From positions 9,850,581-9,914,580 of the forward strand of contig SSBO01000003.1 of NCBI GenBank assembly GCA_005281725.1: a stretch of DNA of 64,000 nt. The letters are read 5' to 3'. Under the pieces are notes generated by a model. It was given only the letters and a program-made list of their open reading frames with translations, searched no databases and was not told the DNA's origin. A program made the translations under genes and the position numbers. This document shows positions 63,168 through 64,000 of this stretch, piece by piece. Each line of letters begins with the position of its first letter. The stretch's first letter is position 1. This DNA is from Wuchereria bancrofti (Eukaryota; Nematoda; Chromadorea; Rhabditida; Onchocercidae).

Positions 63168-64000
63168 TCAAATAAATCCGTTTTTTTTTCACCTGTAATT
63201 GCTTCTCATTAATTACAAATATTTCCAATTGTTGGTTTTATTTAAAAATTAATAAATGACAAATGTTTAGTTGGAAAAAAAAAATGGCAGTGACAATTTT
63301 TTAATTTGAAATAGCTAAAGAGAATGGAACTTATCACATTATCATCATTTGAGGAATTTTTCAATTGATAGAAATTCTTTGATTTTGTGATTGATTGATT
63401 AATTGAGAGAGAGAGAAAAAGATTATCCGATTATTAAATGATTGAGAGAGATTTCTCTGCTCTTAATTAATTGAGAGAAATTCTCTGATTCTTGATTTGA
63501 TTAATTATCATATGATAATAATTGAAGTAAAAGGAGAAATTAATGCATACAATGCATTATTGATAATAGTGATGATAAATTGAAGTGATAGTGATGAATT
63601 ATTGAGATGATAAATAATGATGTTTTAATATTGGAACTATAAACAGGAACTAATCATCAAAACATTTAAATAAATTAGCAGAAATATACTAATTGCTATA
63701 TAACAATTTATTAGCATTTAATTTTGCAACATTTGAAATATTAGCAGGATAAAATTTTAAATAATAATCAAATTTAGTGGAACAATTTGATAGTTATTTC
63801 CAACATTTTTTAAAGGTATCTTTGTTGCGATCATATTTGATGTGTATTTTATATGATAATATTAAAATAATTCAAGTACTTGAATGAATGCATTTTAATT
63901 CCGAAAAAAAAAAAAAGGAAAAAACATCTCAGATCATTTTGACTTCAAAGAGTAAATCATTTTAAATCATTTTAACATTAGAAAAAATCATCTCAAATCA
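63168..64000. other. 3' UTR and intergenic end of window, no supported gene
   Basis: AT-rich spacer with GATT and GAGAGA patches near 63380-63480 and short repeated AAATCATTTTAA-type words at the very end. No coding signal was seen. Confidence 0.5.
63251..63256 (+). promoter_or_regulatory. AATAAA polyadenylation signal after the lipase-like gene
   Basis: AATAAA occurs 84 bases after the stop codon at 63167. Use is inferred from position. Confidence 0.45.

Noticed and set aside
1..64000. Bacterial (for example Wolbachia) gene transfer or a transposable element with coding capacity
   Set aside because: I looked for intronless conserved frames, transposase or reverse-transcriptase motifs on both strands and recognised none; old fragments could still be missed without a search.

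Overview
The window looks like chromosomal DNA of a parasitic, probably filarial-type (clade III) nematode. It is strongly AT-rich. Its genes are broken into many short exons, and the introns nearly always end in TTTTCAG or TTTTTAG/TATAG. Several start codons sit a few bases after a splice acceptor, as expected for spliced-leader trans-splicing. The recognisable proteins resemble nematode family members most closely (from memory of the families; no search was run). I saw no bacterial-type gene, tRNA, rRNA, CRISPR array or transposase/reverse transcriptase. Two runs of N mark assembly gaps.

Layout. (1) 687-3639, plus: the last four exons of a polypyrimidine-tract-binding protein (PTBP1/ptb-1) homologue. 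(2) 10601-19364, minus: a complete 12-exon glycogen synthase of 673 aa, with one apparent GC-AG intron and a large imperfect inverted repeat in its first coding intron. (3) 24874-29315, plus: a complete 13-exon aminoacylase-1 (M20 zinc peptidase family), 410 aa. (4) 32880-43695, plus: a 22-exon model for a type I membrane protein of about 1,580 aa with an LDL-receptor class A module, Cys-rich EGF-like segments, one membrane span and a cytoplasmic tail of about 890 aa; I do not recognise it as a named gene. (5) 45111-45650: nine copies of a 60-bp minisatellite that is open on both strands. (6) 46244-48782, plus: a complete VIP36/LMAN2-type L-type lectin, 353 aa. (7) 50651-56875, plus: a secreted protein of about 665 aa with five fibronectin type III-like repeats and a four-cysteine C-terminal tail. 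(8) 60287-63167, plus: a secreted class 2 lipase-like protein, 280 aa, whose catalytic serine appears to be replaced by glycine.

The exon models were built by reading each exon and checking that codon phase is preserved across every junction. All seven models close without a frame error, except that glycogen synthase needs one GC donor. The genes show no common pathway or operon spacing: glycogen synthesis, N-acyl amino acid hydrolysis, secretory-pathway lectin, RNA processing and cell-surface/extracellular proteins simply sit side by side.

The most unusual theme is repeat growth at exon-intron borders: a decayed copy of an exon start, a minisatellite carrying nine copies of a splice acceptor, and tandem arrays beginning at splice donors. 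Together with the non-catalytic-looking lipase, the unfamiliar receptor and the two-strand-open minisatellite, these are the items most worth following up.
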